Source: Gemmatimonadota bacterium (GTDB lineage Bacteria > Gemmatimonadota > Gemmatimonadetes > Gemmatimonadales > Gemmatimonadaceae). From it: a DNA stretch of 33,936 nt. Positions 8,521-17,014 of the stretch are shown here, in pieces. The DNA is taken from positions 1-33,936 of the forward strand of contig JAHFCT010000035.1 in assembly GCA_023249375.1 (NCBI GenBank). The letters run 5' to 3'. The notes beneath the pieces are model-generated. The model was not told the DNA's origin, ran no database searches, and worked only from the letters and a program-made list of their open reading frames with translations. Position 1 is the stretch's first letter. The number at the start of each line of letters is the position of its first letter. The position numbers and the translations under genes are program-made.

Positions 8521-8593
8521 GATCGTACGACACGCGCCGCGGAGACCCCCTACCCCGTGGGCGCGTGTTCTGTCCTCTCGGAGAGCGCCCAAC

Positions 8594-10339
8594 ATGGTTG
8601 CATCCTTCCGCCGCGCCGCAGCGGTCGCGATAGCCAGCGCCCTGGCTGTTGCTTCCCTCGGTGCTCAGCTCGCGTCGCCGCGCAGCATCCCGGCGACCTA
8701 CGCCATCACCAACGTTCGGCTCGTGCCGGTGACGTCTCCCGTGATTGAAAAGGGAACGATCGTCGTCCGCGACGGCCTCATTGCGGCCATGGGACCAAGT
8801 GTCGCCGTGCCGGGTGACGCGCGGGTGATTGATGGCACGGGATTGACGGTCTATCCCGGCCTGATCGACGCGTACAGCACACACGGCGTGCCGAACGCAC
8901 CGGTGCAGGGCGCCGGAGGTGGCGGTCGCGGGGGCGGTGGTGGTGGCGGATTTGGCGGACCAGCGGCGACGCCGGCTCGTTCGGCGCCGAATTCCAACTA
9001 TCCTGCCGGCTTGCAGCCCGAAGTGTCCGTGGTGGAACTGCTCAAGGCCGATGATGAAGCATTCAGCGGCCCGACGAGCGCCGGCATCACGACGGCACTG
9101 AGCGGATCCGGAAGCGGCATCTTCCAGGGACAGTCGGCGGTGATCAATCTCGCCGGCGCCGACGTTAACGCCATTGTAGTGAAGGCGGGCGTGAGCCAGA
9201 ACATCGGCTTCTCTCCGCTGCGTAATGGCGGCTATCCCAACTCGCTGATGGGCGTCTTCTCGGCGCTGCGGCAGGAGCTGCTGGACGCGCAGCACTATCG
9301 TGACGTGAAGGCGGCGTACGACAAGAGCCCGCGCGGCATGACACGCCCCGAGTTTGATCCGTCGCTCGAGGCGCTGCTTCCGGCACTCGCCGGCAAGCAG
9401 CCGGTGATCATGTACGCGTCCACGCAGCGCGAGATTGAACGCGCGCTCGATCTCGCCAGGGAGTTCGGCCTACGGCCCATAATCGCCGGCGGACTCGAGT
9501 CGCATCTGGTGGCGGCGCGGCTGAAAGCCGAGAACGTGCCGGTGTTGCTGACGCTCAACTTCCCGCGCCGCACGGCGGCGGTATCGGCTGATGCCGATCC
9601 GGAACCGATGCGTCTGCTGCGCTAACGCACTGAAGCGCCCAAGACGGCGGGCCGGTTGGCGCAGGCTGGCGTGAAGTTCGCGTTTCAGTCGGGCGGCCTT
9701 TCCACCTGGACCGATTTTCCCGGCAACGTGCAGCGCGCGGTCGAGAATGGACTGCCCGCCGATGCCGCGCTCAAGGCGCTGACCATTCAGTCCGCCGAGA
9801 TCCTTGGCGTGAGCGACCGGCTCGGCTCGCTCGAGACGGGGAAGATCGCAAATCTCACCGTGACGCGCGGCGATCTGCTCGACCGCGGCCGTGTGACGCA
9901 GTTGTTCATCGACGGCCGTCCCGTCGCGCTTCGCGCGGCAGCGACGCCCGCTGGCGGTGGCAACGCCGGCATCACGGGCACGTGGACGGTGACGGTTTCG
10001 CTCGACGGCAGCGACATGCCCACGACCTGGTCGCTGCGCGCGGATGGCACGCGCCTGCTCGGATCAATGCAGGGCGCGCTGGGCAGTCCGGAGCTTCAGG
10101 GCGGCACCATTGGCACGGACAACGAGTTCCGTTTCACCGCGTCGATCACGATGAAGGACGGCACGGAAGAGGCGACGTTCATCGGCACGCTCGATGGCAA
10201 CGCGGTGCGCGGCCGACTGGCGATCGTCGGTCACACACCGGGCACGTTCTCGGGCACGCGTCCGCAGCGTCAGGGCGGACCCGGCGCCGGCGGCCCGCCG
10301 AGTGGCAGCGCGGCCCGCACTCCGCCGGAGACCCGATAA
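8594..10339 (+). pseudogene. Amidohydrolase-like exported protein interrupted by an in-frame TAA
   Basis: One continuous frame runs from the ATG at 8594 to the TAA at 10337-10339, but it is cut by another TAA at 9623-9625. No shift of frame is needed: the family pattern simply continues after the stop (RTEAPKTAGRLAQAGVKFAF). The product would have a signal peptide (MVASFRRAAAVAIASALAVA), an amidohydrolase fold and a C-terminal beta-rich, lipocalin-like domain (GITGTWTVTVSLDGSDMP onward). Residues normally giving the HxH metal site are absent: the segment reads YPGLIDAYSTHG, and later ligand positions are also replaced (IMYASTQRE, IIAGGLESH). So even the undamaged protein was probably not a classical metal-dependent hydrolase. 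A glycine-run linker sits near residues 106-122. Alternatives are a sequencing error, or two separately translated pieces using the TTG at 9656. It heads a run of three related genes. Confidence 0.75.
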
Positions 10340-10377
10340 TGCGACGCCTTCCAATGCCCCGTCTCCTCGAGGATTCC

Positions 10378-11772
10378 ATGAAGAAACTCTTCTTGCGCGC
10401 GGCGCTGATGGCGGTTGCCGCTGGCGCACTCGGCGCGCAGGCCAAACCCGTTGTTTCGGGCGCGGGGGCCACGCTGATCAAGAACGCCACCGTGCTCACG
10501 GTGACCAAGGGAACGTTGCAGCACACGGACGTCCTGATCCAGAACGGCAAAATTGCGCAGGTGGGGCAGAACATCACCGCGCCGGCCGGTGCGACGGTGA
10601 TTGACGCCACGGGCAAGTTCCTGATGCCCGGTATCATTGATCCGCACACGCACATGATGAGCGACGCCACGAATGAAGGGTCGCTCTCGGTGACGTCGAT
10701 GGTACGCATTCAGGACGTGCTCAACCCGACGAACGTCGACATCTACCGCGCGCTGGCCGGCGGCGTGACGACGATCAACGTGCTGCACGGATCGGCCAAC
10801 ACGATTGGCGGGCAGAACGCGACCGTGAAGCTCAAGTGGGGCGATCCCGTGGAGAGCATGATGTTCCCGGGTGCGCCGCCGGGCATCAAGTTCGCGCTCG
10901 GCGAAAACGTGACGCGCAAGAACCAGAATCAGATTGTCATTCCGGGGCAGCCGACCACGCGCCGCTATCCGACCTCGCGCATGGGCCAGGAAGAGGTGAT
11001 TCGCGACGCGTTCACGCGGGCGCGCGACTACAAGGCGACGATCGACGACTACAAGGCGCGCGTGGCCAAGGGCGAGAAGAACCTCGTGGCGCCGCGGCGT
11101 GACCTTGAACTCGAGCCGTTGGTTGAAGTGCTCGAAGGCAAGCGCCTGGTGCACGCACACTCGTACCGCTCCGACGAAATGCTGATGCTGCTCAATGTCG
11201 CCGAGGAGTTCGGTTTCAAGATTCAGACGCTGCAGCACGGGCTCGAGGGCTACAAGATCGCGTCGGAAATCGCGAAGGCCGGCACTGGGCTGTCGTCATT
11301 CGCGGATGAATGGTCGTACAAGATCGAAGCGTACGATGCCATTCCGTACAACGTGTCGATCCTGATGCGCCACGGCGTGACGGCGACCATCAACTCCGAT
11401 TCGGACGAGCGGATTCGCCGCCTCAACATCGACGCCGCCAAGCTGATGCGCTACGGCGGATTGACGGAGGAAGAAGCGCTGTCCGTCATCACGATCAATG
11501 GCGCCAAGCAGCTGGGCGTGTCGGACAAGGTGGGATCCATCGAAGTAGGCAAGGACGCCGATCTCGGACTGTGGAACAGCCATCCGCTCAGCGTTTACGC
11601 GAACGTCGACAAGGTGTTCGTGGACGGCAAGGTCTACTTCGACCGCCAGCAGGACCTCGCGCAGCGCGACCAGAAGGCCAAGGAGCGCGCCGAACTTGAA
11701 AAGGCCGACGCCAATCAGGCGCCGAGCAACCGTCGTGGCGTGCAGCCGGTCCTGCCGCAGGAGGAGCGTTGA
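10378..11772 (+). CDS. Exported metal-dependent amidohydrolase (imidazolonepropionase-like)
   Basis: A 464-residue protein with a clean signal peptide (MKKLFLRAALMAVAAGALGA) and a GAGG ribosome-binding site five to six bases before the ATG at 10378, which is why I prefer it to the ATG at 10339. It has the amidohydrolase TIM-barrel with flanking beta sandwich. Metal ligands are in place: HTH at residues 90-92 (MPGIIDPHTH), VHAHS with histidines 259 and 261, LQHG with histidine 287, and aspartate 341 in NSDSDE; lysine 171 in GIKFALGENV is a candidate bridging residue. The C-terminus returns to the beta sandwich (GSIEVGKDADLGLWNSHPLS). It should hydrolyse an amide or cyclic amide bond in the periplasm; the substrate cannot be told. 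It is the only one of the three tandem paralogues with a complete metal site. Confidence 0.88.
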   Translation: MKKLFLRAALMAVAAGALGAQAKPVVSGAGATLIKNATVLTVTKGTLQHTDVLIQNGKIAQVGQNITAPAGATVIDATGKFLMPGIIDPHTHMMSDATNEGSLSVTSMVRIQDVLNPTNVDIYRALAGGVTTINVLHGSANTIGGQNATVKLKWGDPVESMMFPGAPPGIKFALGENVTRKNQNQIVIPGQPTTRRYPTSRMGQEEVIRDAFTRARDYKATIDDYKARVAKGEKNLVAPRRDLELEPLVEVLEGKRLVHAHSYRSDEMLMLLNVAEEFGFKIQTLQHGLEGYKIASEIAKAGTGLSSFADEWSYKIEAYDAIPYNVSILMRHGVTATINSDSDERIRRLNIDAAKLMRYGGLTEEEALSVITINGAKQLGVSDKVGSIEVGKDADLGLWNSHPLSVYANVDKVFVDGKVYFDRQQDLAQRDQKAKERAELEKADANQAPSNRRGVQPVLPQEER

Positions 11773-11774
11773 AC

Positions 11775-13112
11775 ATGCGTCGCATCTGTATTGCAGGTTC
11801 AGCCGTCGCGCTGTGTGTCGCGGCGCCGGCGCGCGCGCAACTCGGATCGTTCAATCCGCCGCCGGGACCACAGAAGACGTTCGCCATCACCAACGCGCAC
11901 ATCGTGCCGGTGAGTGGACCGGAAATCGCGAGCGGCACGGTGGTGATCAGCGCCGGCAAGATTCAGGCGGTCGGTGCGTCGGTGACGGTGCCCGCCGGTG
12001 CCGAAGTGGTGGACGCCAAGGGACTGCGCGTCTACCCGGGCATGATGGACGCCGGCACTTCGATTGGTCTGTCGGAAATCGGACAGGGCGCCAACTCCAC
12101 CGTGGACGTCAGCGAGGTGGGGAGCTTTAACCCGAACGCGCAGGCGGTCTTTGCCATCAACCCGCACTCGGCGCACATCGGCGTGGCGCGTGTGGTGGGC
12201 ATCACGCACGTGGTGTCGCGTCCGACGGGCGGCATTCTCTCAGGGCAGGCGGCGCTGGTGAACCTTGCCGGTTCCACCGCACCGCAGATGGCGGTGGTGC
12301 GCAACCTCGCGACGGTAATTGAACTGCCGCGTTCCGGTTTTGGTGGCCGCGGCTTTGGCGGATTCCTCGCCGCGCAGAACGCGGCGAACACGCAGGACGT
12401 CAATCGCACGCGCACGCGCCAGCTCGATTCGCTGCGCACGCTGCTCAAGGATGCCGAAGCGTACGGCCGCGCGATGGACGCGTACGCGAAGGACAAGTCG
12501 CTGCCGCGCCCCAAGCAGGACGTGGTGCTGGCGTCACTCGTGCAGGCGGTGCGCGGCAAGATGCCGGTGCTGATGATTGCCGACCGCGCCAACGACATCA
12601 AGGAAGCGGTGGGCTTCGCCGAGGAGAACAAGCTCAAGCCAATCATCGTGGGCGGGCGGGATTCGTGGCAGGTGACATCGTTCCTGAAGGACCACGATGT
12701 GCCGGTGATCATCACGTCGGTGATGGAGTTGCCGTCGCGCGAGGATGATCCGTACGACGTCAACTATTCCGCGCCGGCCAAGCTCGCGCAGGGCGGCGTG
12801 CGGTTTGCGATCACGTCGGGTGATGCAGGTTCCGAAGTGCGCAATCTCCCGTATGTGGCGGGCATGGCGTCGGCGTTCGGGCTGAGCAAGGACGACGCGC
12901 TCAAGTCCGTGACGCTGTGGCCGGCGCAGATCTTTGGCGTTGCTGATAAGTTCGGGACGATCGAGCCGGGCAAGGTGGCCAACCTGGTGGTCACGGATGG
13001 CGACATGCTCGAGGCGAAGACCAACACGAAGTACCTCTTTATTGATGGGCGCATGGTGCCGCTCGACACCAAGCACACCGACCTCAACAACAAGTTCAAG
13101 GACCGTCCGTGA
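11775..13112 (+). CDS. Exported amidohydrolase-fold protein lacking metal ligands
   Basis: This 445-residue paralogue has a signal peptide (MRRICIAGSAVALCVAAPARAQ) and an AGGAGG-like ribosome-binding site before the ATG at 11775. Both halves of the amidohydrolase beta sandwich are present: AITNAHIVPVSGPEIASG at the start and FGTIEPGKVANLVVTDGDM near the end. The metal-binding residues are replaced throughout. PGxIDxHxH reads YPGMMDAGTSIG, the HxH of strand five reads IADRAND, the following histidine region reads IIVGGRDSW, and only an aspartate-containing FAITSGDAG remains. It resembles the interrupted first gene more than the intact second one. It may act as a binding or structural partner of the active paralogue, or have a different chemistry. 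Its stop overlaps the GTG start of the M20 peptidase by four bases, so they are co-translated. Confidence 0.85.
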   Translation: MRRICIAGSAVALCVAAPARAQLGSFNPPPGPQKTFAITNAHIVPVSGPEIASGTVVISAGKIQAVGASVTVPAGAEVVDAKGLRVYPGMMDAGTSIGLSEIGQGANSTVDVSEVGSFNPNAQAVFAINPHSAHIGVARVVGITHVVSRPTGGILSGQAALVNLAGSTAPQMAVVRNLATVIELPRSGFGGRGFGGFLAAQNAANTQDVNRTRTRQLDSLRTLLKDAEAYGRAMDAYAKDKSLPRPKQDVVLASLVQAVRGKMPVLMIADRANDIKEAVGFAEENKLKPIIVGGRDSWQVTSFLKDHDVPVIITSVMELPSREDDPYDVNYSAPAKLAQGGVRFAITSGDAGSEVRNLPYVAGMASAFGLSKDDALKSVTLWPAQIFGVADKFGTIEPGKVANLVVTDGDMLEAKTNTKYLFIDGRMVPLDTKHTDLNNKFKDRP

Positions 13113-14536
13113 ACAAGATCCGTTGCTACGCTGTTCTCGCACTGTCCGCCGTTGCAGTCACCGCCGGCGCACAGCAGAAGCCGCTGACGCCCACGCAGCA
13201 GTTGGCGCACGACGTGTACAAGGAACTGGTTGAGCTGAACACGTCGGTCTGGACCGGTAATACGACGCCGGCGGCGAATGCGATGGCCAAGCGATTCCGC
13301 GACGCCGGCTTTCCGGAGAAGGACATCTTCGTCGGCGGTCCGACGCCGAAGAAGCACAATCTCGTCGTGCGCTATCGCGGCAAGGGCGGCACGGCCGCGC
13401 CGAAGCCCGTGCTGCTGCTCGCACACCTCGACGTCGTCGAGGCGCTGAAGGCCGATTGGTCCAACGATCTCGATCCGTTCAAGTTCACGGAGAAGGACGG
13501 CTTCTATTATGGACGTGGCACCGCGGACGATAAGGCGATGGCATCGCTGTTCGTGGCGGCAGCCATTCGCCTGAAGAAGGAAGGCTACGTCCCCCAGCGT
13601 GACATCATCATCGCGCTGACCACCGATGAAGAAGGCGGCGCCTACAACGGCGTGGACTGGCTGCTCAAGAATCACCGCGACCTGATGGACGCCGCCTGGG
13701 TGATCAACGAAGGCGGCGGCGGCGCGCTGCGCGATGGCAAGCCGCTGCTGCATTCGGTGCAGGCGGCGGAGAAAGTCTACGCCGACTTCACGCTGCGCGT
13801 CACGAATGCCGGCGGCCATTCGTCGGTGCCGCGCGCCGACAATGCCATCTATCAATTGTCCGAGGGACTGGTGAAGCTGTCCAAGTACCAGTTCCCGGTG
13901 GAGCTGAATCCGGTATCGCGCGCCTTCTTCGAGAAGTCGGCGTCCGCCGAGAAGCCCGAAATGGGCGCGGCGATGACGGCCCTCGCCAAGGACCCGTCGG
14001 ATGCGGCCGCGGCGGCGGTGATCGGCAAGGACCCGCGCTACAGCTCCATGATGCGCACGACGTGCGTGGCGACGATGCTCAACGGTGGTCACGCCACCAA
14101 CGCGCTGCCGCAGCTCGCCGAGGCGAACGTCAACTGCCGCATGGCCCCAACCGCGTCCAAGGAGTCGGTGCGCGCGACCATCGCGAAGGTGGTTGGTGAT
14201 CCGGGCATCGCCGTCTTCGACACGACCACCGAAGATCGCGCGTCACCGCCGTCCGAGATGCGCCCCGAAGTCATGGGCGCCGTCGAGAAACTGACGAAGG
14301 AGATGTTCGGCGACATTCCGGTCGTGCCCACGATGTCGACCGGTGCCACCGACTCGCGCTACTTCCGTGCCTTGGGCGTGCCGTCGTTCGGCGTGTCGGG
14401 GCTGTTCAGTGATCCCACGGTTGACGCTCGCGCGCACGGTCGCGACGAACGCGTGCGCATCGAGTGGTATTACAAAGCGCAGGAGTTCCTGTACCAGCTC
14501 ACGCGCCAGTTGTCATCCAGCGTTCCAGTCCCTTGA
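13109..14536 (+). CDS. Exported M20-family metallopeptidase
   Basis: A 475-residue zinc peptidase of the M20 clan with a signal peptide (cleavage near AGAQQ, residue 22) and GTG start in a GTGA overlap with the preceding gene. Recognisable motifs are LLLAHLDVVE (histidine 106), GRGTADDKA (bridging aspartate 140), TTDEEGG (catalytic glutamates at 174-175), NEGGGG (glutamate 201), the dimerisation-domain motif NAGGHSSVP, and the C-terminal AHGRDER with the last metal histidine. M20 enzymes remove single amino acids from short peptides or deacylate amino acids. Downstream of an amidohydrolase in the same transcript, this suggests periplasmic release of amino acids from peptides or N-acyl/cyclic derivatives. 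The substrate is unknown. Confidence 0.92.
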   Translation: MNKIRCYAVLALSAVAVTAGAQQKPLTPTQQLAHDVYKELVELNTSVWTGNTTPAANAMAKRFRDAGFPEKDIFVGGPTPKKHNLVVRYRGKGGTAAPKPVLLLAHLDVVEALKADWSNDLDPFKFTEKDGFYYGRGTADDKAMASLFVAAAIRLKKEGYVPQRDIIIALTTDEEGGAYNGVDWLLKNHRDLMDAAWVINEGGGGALRDGKPLLHSVQAAEKVYADFTLRVTNAGGHSSVPRADNAIYQLSEGLVKLSKYQFPVELNPVSRAFFEKSASAEKPEMGAAMTALAKDPSDAAAAAVIGKDPRYSSMMRTTCVATMLNGGHATNALPQLAEANVNCRMAPTASKESVRATIAKVVGDPGIAVFDTTTEDRASPPSEMRPEVMGAVEKLTKEMFGDIPVVPTMSTGATDSRYFRALGVPSFGVSGLFSDPTVDARAHGRDERVRIEWYYKAQEFLYQLTRQLSSSVPVP

Positions 14537-14543
14537 TTCAATA

Positions 14544-14570
14544 GCGGGCCCGGCAGGATGCCGGGCCCGC
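14544..14570 (+). terminator. Hairpin after the M20 peptidase gene
   Basis: GCGGGCCCGGC (14544-14554) and GCCGGGCCCGC (14560-14570) form an 11-bp perfect stem with a 5-base loop, eight bases after the stop codon. The following sequence has no real T-tract, so termination may be incomplete and the DUF5916 gene could still receive read-through. Confidence 0.7.
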
Positions 14571-14598
14571 GCCGCATTCTCCCCACCCCGCTTTCGCC

Positions 14599-16866
14599 AT
14601 GCCGTTCTTGTCGATGCCGCGCCTGCTGGCCGCGGCGCTCGTCTGCGCGTCTGCCGTTCTGCAAGCACAGTCTCGCCCGATCCGAACCGGGTCGGCTACC
14701 GTCACCAGCACACCGCCCGTCATTGACGGCTTGCTCACTGATGCGGCCTGGCGCTCGGCAACCGTCTTTGCCGGTTTCACGCAGCGCGAGCCGCAGGAAG
14801 GCGCGGCGGTCAGCGAACGCACCGAGGTGCGCCTGCTCACCGACGGTGAGGCGCTGTATATCGGGGCGTGGATGTATGACCGCGACGCGGCGGGAATTGT
14901 CGCCGGCGAGAAGATCCGCGACGTCACGCTCACCAACAGCGACTACTTCGGCATTCTGCTCGACACCTACAAGGACCGGCAGAACGGGTTCCTGTTCGCT
15001 ACCACGCCGGCGGGCGTCGAGTACGACGGCCAGATCATTCGTGAGGGCGAGGGCGGCGGCGTCTCGCTGAGTGGGCAGACCCGTGCGCAGTCGGGCGCAC
15101 TCGGCGGCTTCAACCTGAACTGGGACGGCAGCTGGAAGGTGGCGACCTCGCACGATTCGGCGGGGTGGTACGCCGAGTTTCGCATTCCGTTTTCGACGCT
15201 GCGCTATGGTGGCGGCGCGCGGCAGGATTGGGGGCTCAACCTCGTGCGCATGATTCGGCGGCGCAACGAAGAGTCGTTCTGGTCTCCTATTTCGCGTCAG
15301 CTCAACCTCTATCGCATGTCGATGGCCGGCGACCTCACGGGACTGCAGGTACCGGTGCGGCGCGTGGCCACGGTGACGCCGTATGCGCTGGGCACGGCGC
15401 AGCGCAACTTCGCGACGTCCGCAAGCGCCACGTATCCCACCGCGTTCGGTGTGGATGCCAAGTACGGCGTGACGCCAAGCCTGACGCTGGACCTCACGCT
15501 CAACACCGACTTCGCGCAGGTGGAGGTGGACGAGCAGCGCACCAACCTCACCCGTTTCCCGCTGTTTTTCCCGGAGAAGCGCCCGTTCTTCCTCGAGAAT
15601 GCGGGGACGTTTGCCTCGGGGACGCCGCAGGCGGTGGATCTCTTCTTCACGCGGCGCATCGGCATTGACTCGACGGGCCAGCCGGTGAAGATCCGCGGCG
15701 GCGGCCGGCTCACGGGCCGCGTGGGCGGCACGACAGTGGGACTGATGCAGATCTTCACCGCCGAGAACGCCGGCGTGCAGGCCGCCCAGTCATTTACCGT
15801 GGCGCGTGCCATCAAGGAAATCGGACGCCGTTCACGCGTGGGCATCATCGGCGTGCAGCGACTCGGCACGGGAACGCGCGTGGCGCCGCTCTGCACCGCC
15901 CTGCCCTCGTGCGGCGCGCTCCCCGAAGACGTCAACCGCACCCTCGGCGTCGATGGCCGGCTAGGACTCGGCGATGCATGGACCGTGGACGCCTGGGCCG
16001 CCAAGACCGAAACGCCGGGACGCAGCGGCGACGACTTTGGCGGGAGCGTGCGCGCCGTGTACCTGACGCGCGACTGGAGTCACAGCGTTCGCGTCCTGCG
16101 CACCGGCGGCGACTTCAATCCCGAGGTCGGGTTCAACAGCCGCACGCCAGGATACACTTTCACGGAAGTGCAGTTCATGCGCATGGTGCGCCGGCCCGAA
16201 TGGAAGCACGTGCGAGAGTGGAACCCGCACCTCACGTGGCGCGAGTACTACGGCTTCGACGGGTTCCACCAGTCGGGGCAGTGGCATTTCGATTTCACGG
16301 AGTTCGCGTTTCAGAAAGGCGGCCGGTTTGGCCCGGAGATCAATCTCTACCACGAGGGGCTGCAGAAACCCTTTGCGATTGCGCCCAACGTGACCCTGCC
16401 CGCCGGCGGCTACGATTTCCTGAACGTTGGCCTCGATTGGGAGACCAATGCGGCAGCCACGTTGTCGATGTCGATGCGCGGCGACTTCGCCGGGTTCTAC
16501 AACGGCACGCGCAGCGGTGGTACCATGACCGCGACGTACCGCCGCGGCGCGTCCATCACGTCATCGCTGCTGCTCGATTACAACGACGTGACGCTCGATC
16601 AGGGGCACTTCATTCGGTCGATCATTGGCGCGCGCGTGGCATACTTCTTCACGCCGCGCGTCTTCATCCAGTCACTGGCGCAGTTCAACGACCAGGCCTC
16701 CGCGTGGACGACCAACGTGCGTTTCGGCTGGCTGAACACGGCGGCCACGGGTCTCTTCATCGTGCTCAACGACGGAGAGCAGGCCGATTCGTTCTTCAGC
16801 TGGCAGCGGCCGACGTCGCGCGCGCTCACGGTGAAGTTCACGCGGCAGTTCGGCACGGGACAATAG
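14599..16866 (+). CDS. DUF5916 outer-membrane protein with N-terminal CBM9-like domain
   Basis: A 755-residue protein with a signal peptide (PRLLAAALVCASAVLQAQ), then a CBM9-like beta-sandwich domain (PPVIDGLLTDAAWRSATVF; LYIGAWMYDRDA; GWYAEFRIPFSTLRYG) and a long region rich in alternating beta strands that reads as an outer-membrane barrel. The segment FFPEKRPFFLENAGTF is the hallmark I associate with DUF5916. The last residues (FTRQFGTGQ) do not end in the typical aromatic. Members of this family are frequent in Bacteroidota and Gemmatimonadota; their function is not established, though the CBM9-like domain suggests ligand binding at the cell surface. It follows the peptidase gene in the same direction after a hairpin. 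A start at the ATG at 14614 is also possible. Confidence 0.85.
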   Translation: MPFLSMPRLLAAALVCASAVLQAQSRPIRTGSATVTSTPPVIDGLLTDAAWRSATVFAGFTQREPQEGAAVSERTEVRLLTDGEALYIGAWMYDRDAAGIVAGEKIRDVTLTNSDYFGILLDTYKDRQNGFLFATTPAGVEYDGQIIREGEGGGVSLSGQTRAQSGALGGFNLNWDGSWKVATSHDSAGWYAEFRIPFSTLRYGGGARQDWGLNLVRMIRRRNEESFWSPISRQLNLYRMSMAGDLTGLQVPVRRVATVTPYALGTAQRNFATSASATYPTAFGVDAKYGVTPSLTLDLTLNTDFAQVEVDEQRTNLTRFPLFFPEKRPFFLENAGTFASGTPQAVDLFFTRRIGIDSTGQPVKIRGGGRLTGRVGGTTVGLMQIFTAENAGVQAAQSFTVARAIKEIGRRSRVGIIGVQRLGTGTRVAPLCTALPSCGALPEDVNRTLGVDGRLGLGDAWTVDAWAAKTETPGRSGDDFGGSVRAVYLTRDWSHSVRVLRTGGDFNPEVGFNSRTPGYTFTEVQFMRMVRRPEWKHVREWNPHLTWREYYGFDGFHQSGQWHFDFTEFAFQKGGRFGPEINLYHEGLQKPFAIAPNVTLPAGGYDFLNVGLDWETNAAATLSMSMRGDFAGFYNGTRSGGTMTATYRRGASITSSLLLDYNDVTLDQGHFIRSIIGARVAYFFTPRVFIQSLAQFNDQASAWTTNVRFGWLNTAATGLFIVLNDGEQADSFFSWQRPTSRALTVKFTRQFGTGQ

Positions 16867-16925
16867 CACTGCATATCGGCGCCCGGCGCCGGCCGAGCGC
16901 CGCACGCATTCGCGTGCATCCGCAT

Positions 16926-16967
16926 GCACCGCCCGCGCATCTACGCGCAGCGGGCGGTGCTTGTTTT
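16926..16967 (+). terminator. Strong rho-independent terminator after the DUF5916 gene
   Basis: GCACCGCCCGC (16926-16936) and GCGGGCGGTGC (16950-16960) pair over 11 bp around a 13-base loop and are followed at once by TTGTTTT. This is the clearest intrinsic terminator in the window and separates the exported-protein run from the arginase gene. Confidence 0.88.
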
Positions 16968-17014
16968 CGGGAGTGCGCCGAGGCTCAATTCAAGTACCTT
17001 CGCACCCTGCACAC

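Noticed and set aside
9982-10377. Upstream extension of the second amidohydrolase gene
   Set aside because: It overlaps the end of the first gene out of frame and would bury the clear signal peptide and ribosome-binding site at 10378.
12764-14092. Minus-strand ORF of 442 codons opposite the M20 peptidase gene
   Set aside because: The plus strand carries all M20 motifs; the antisense frame has His/Arg-rich composition only.
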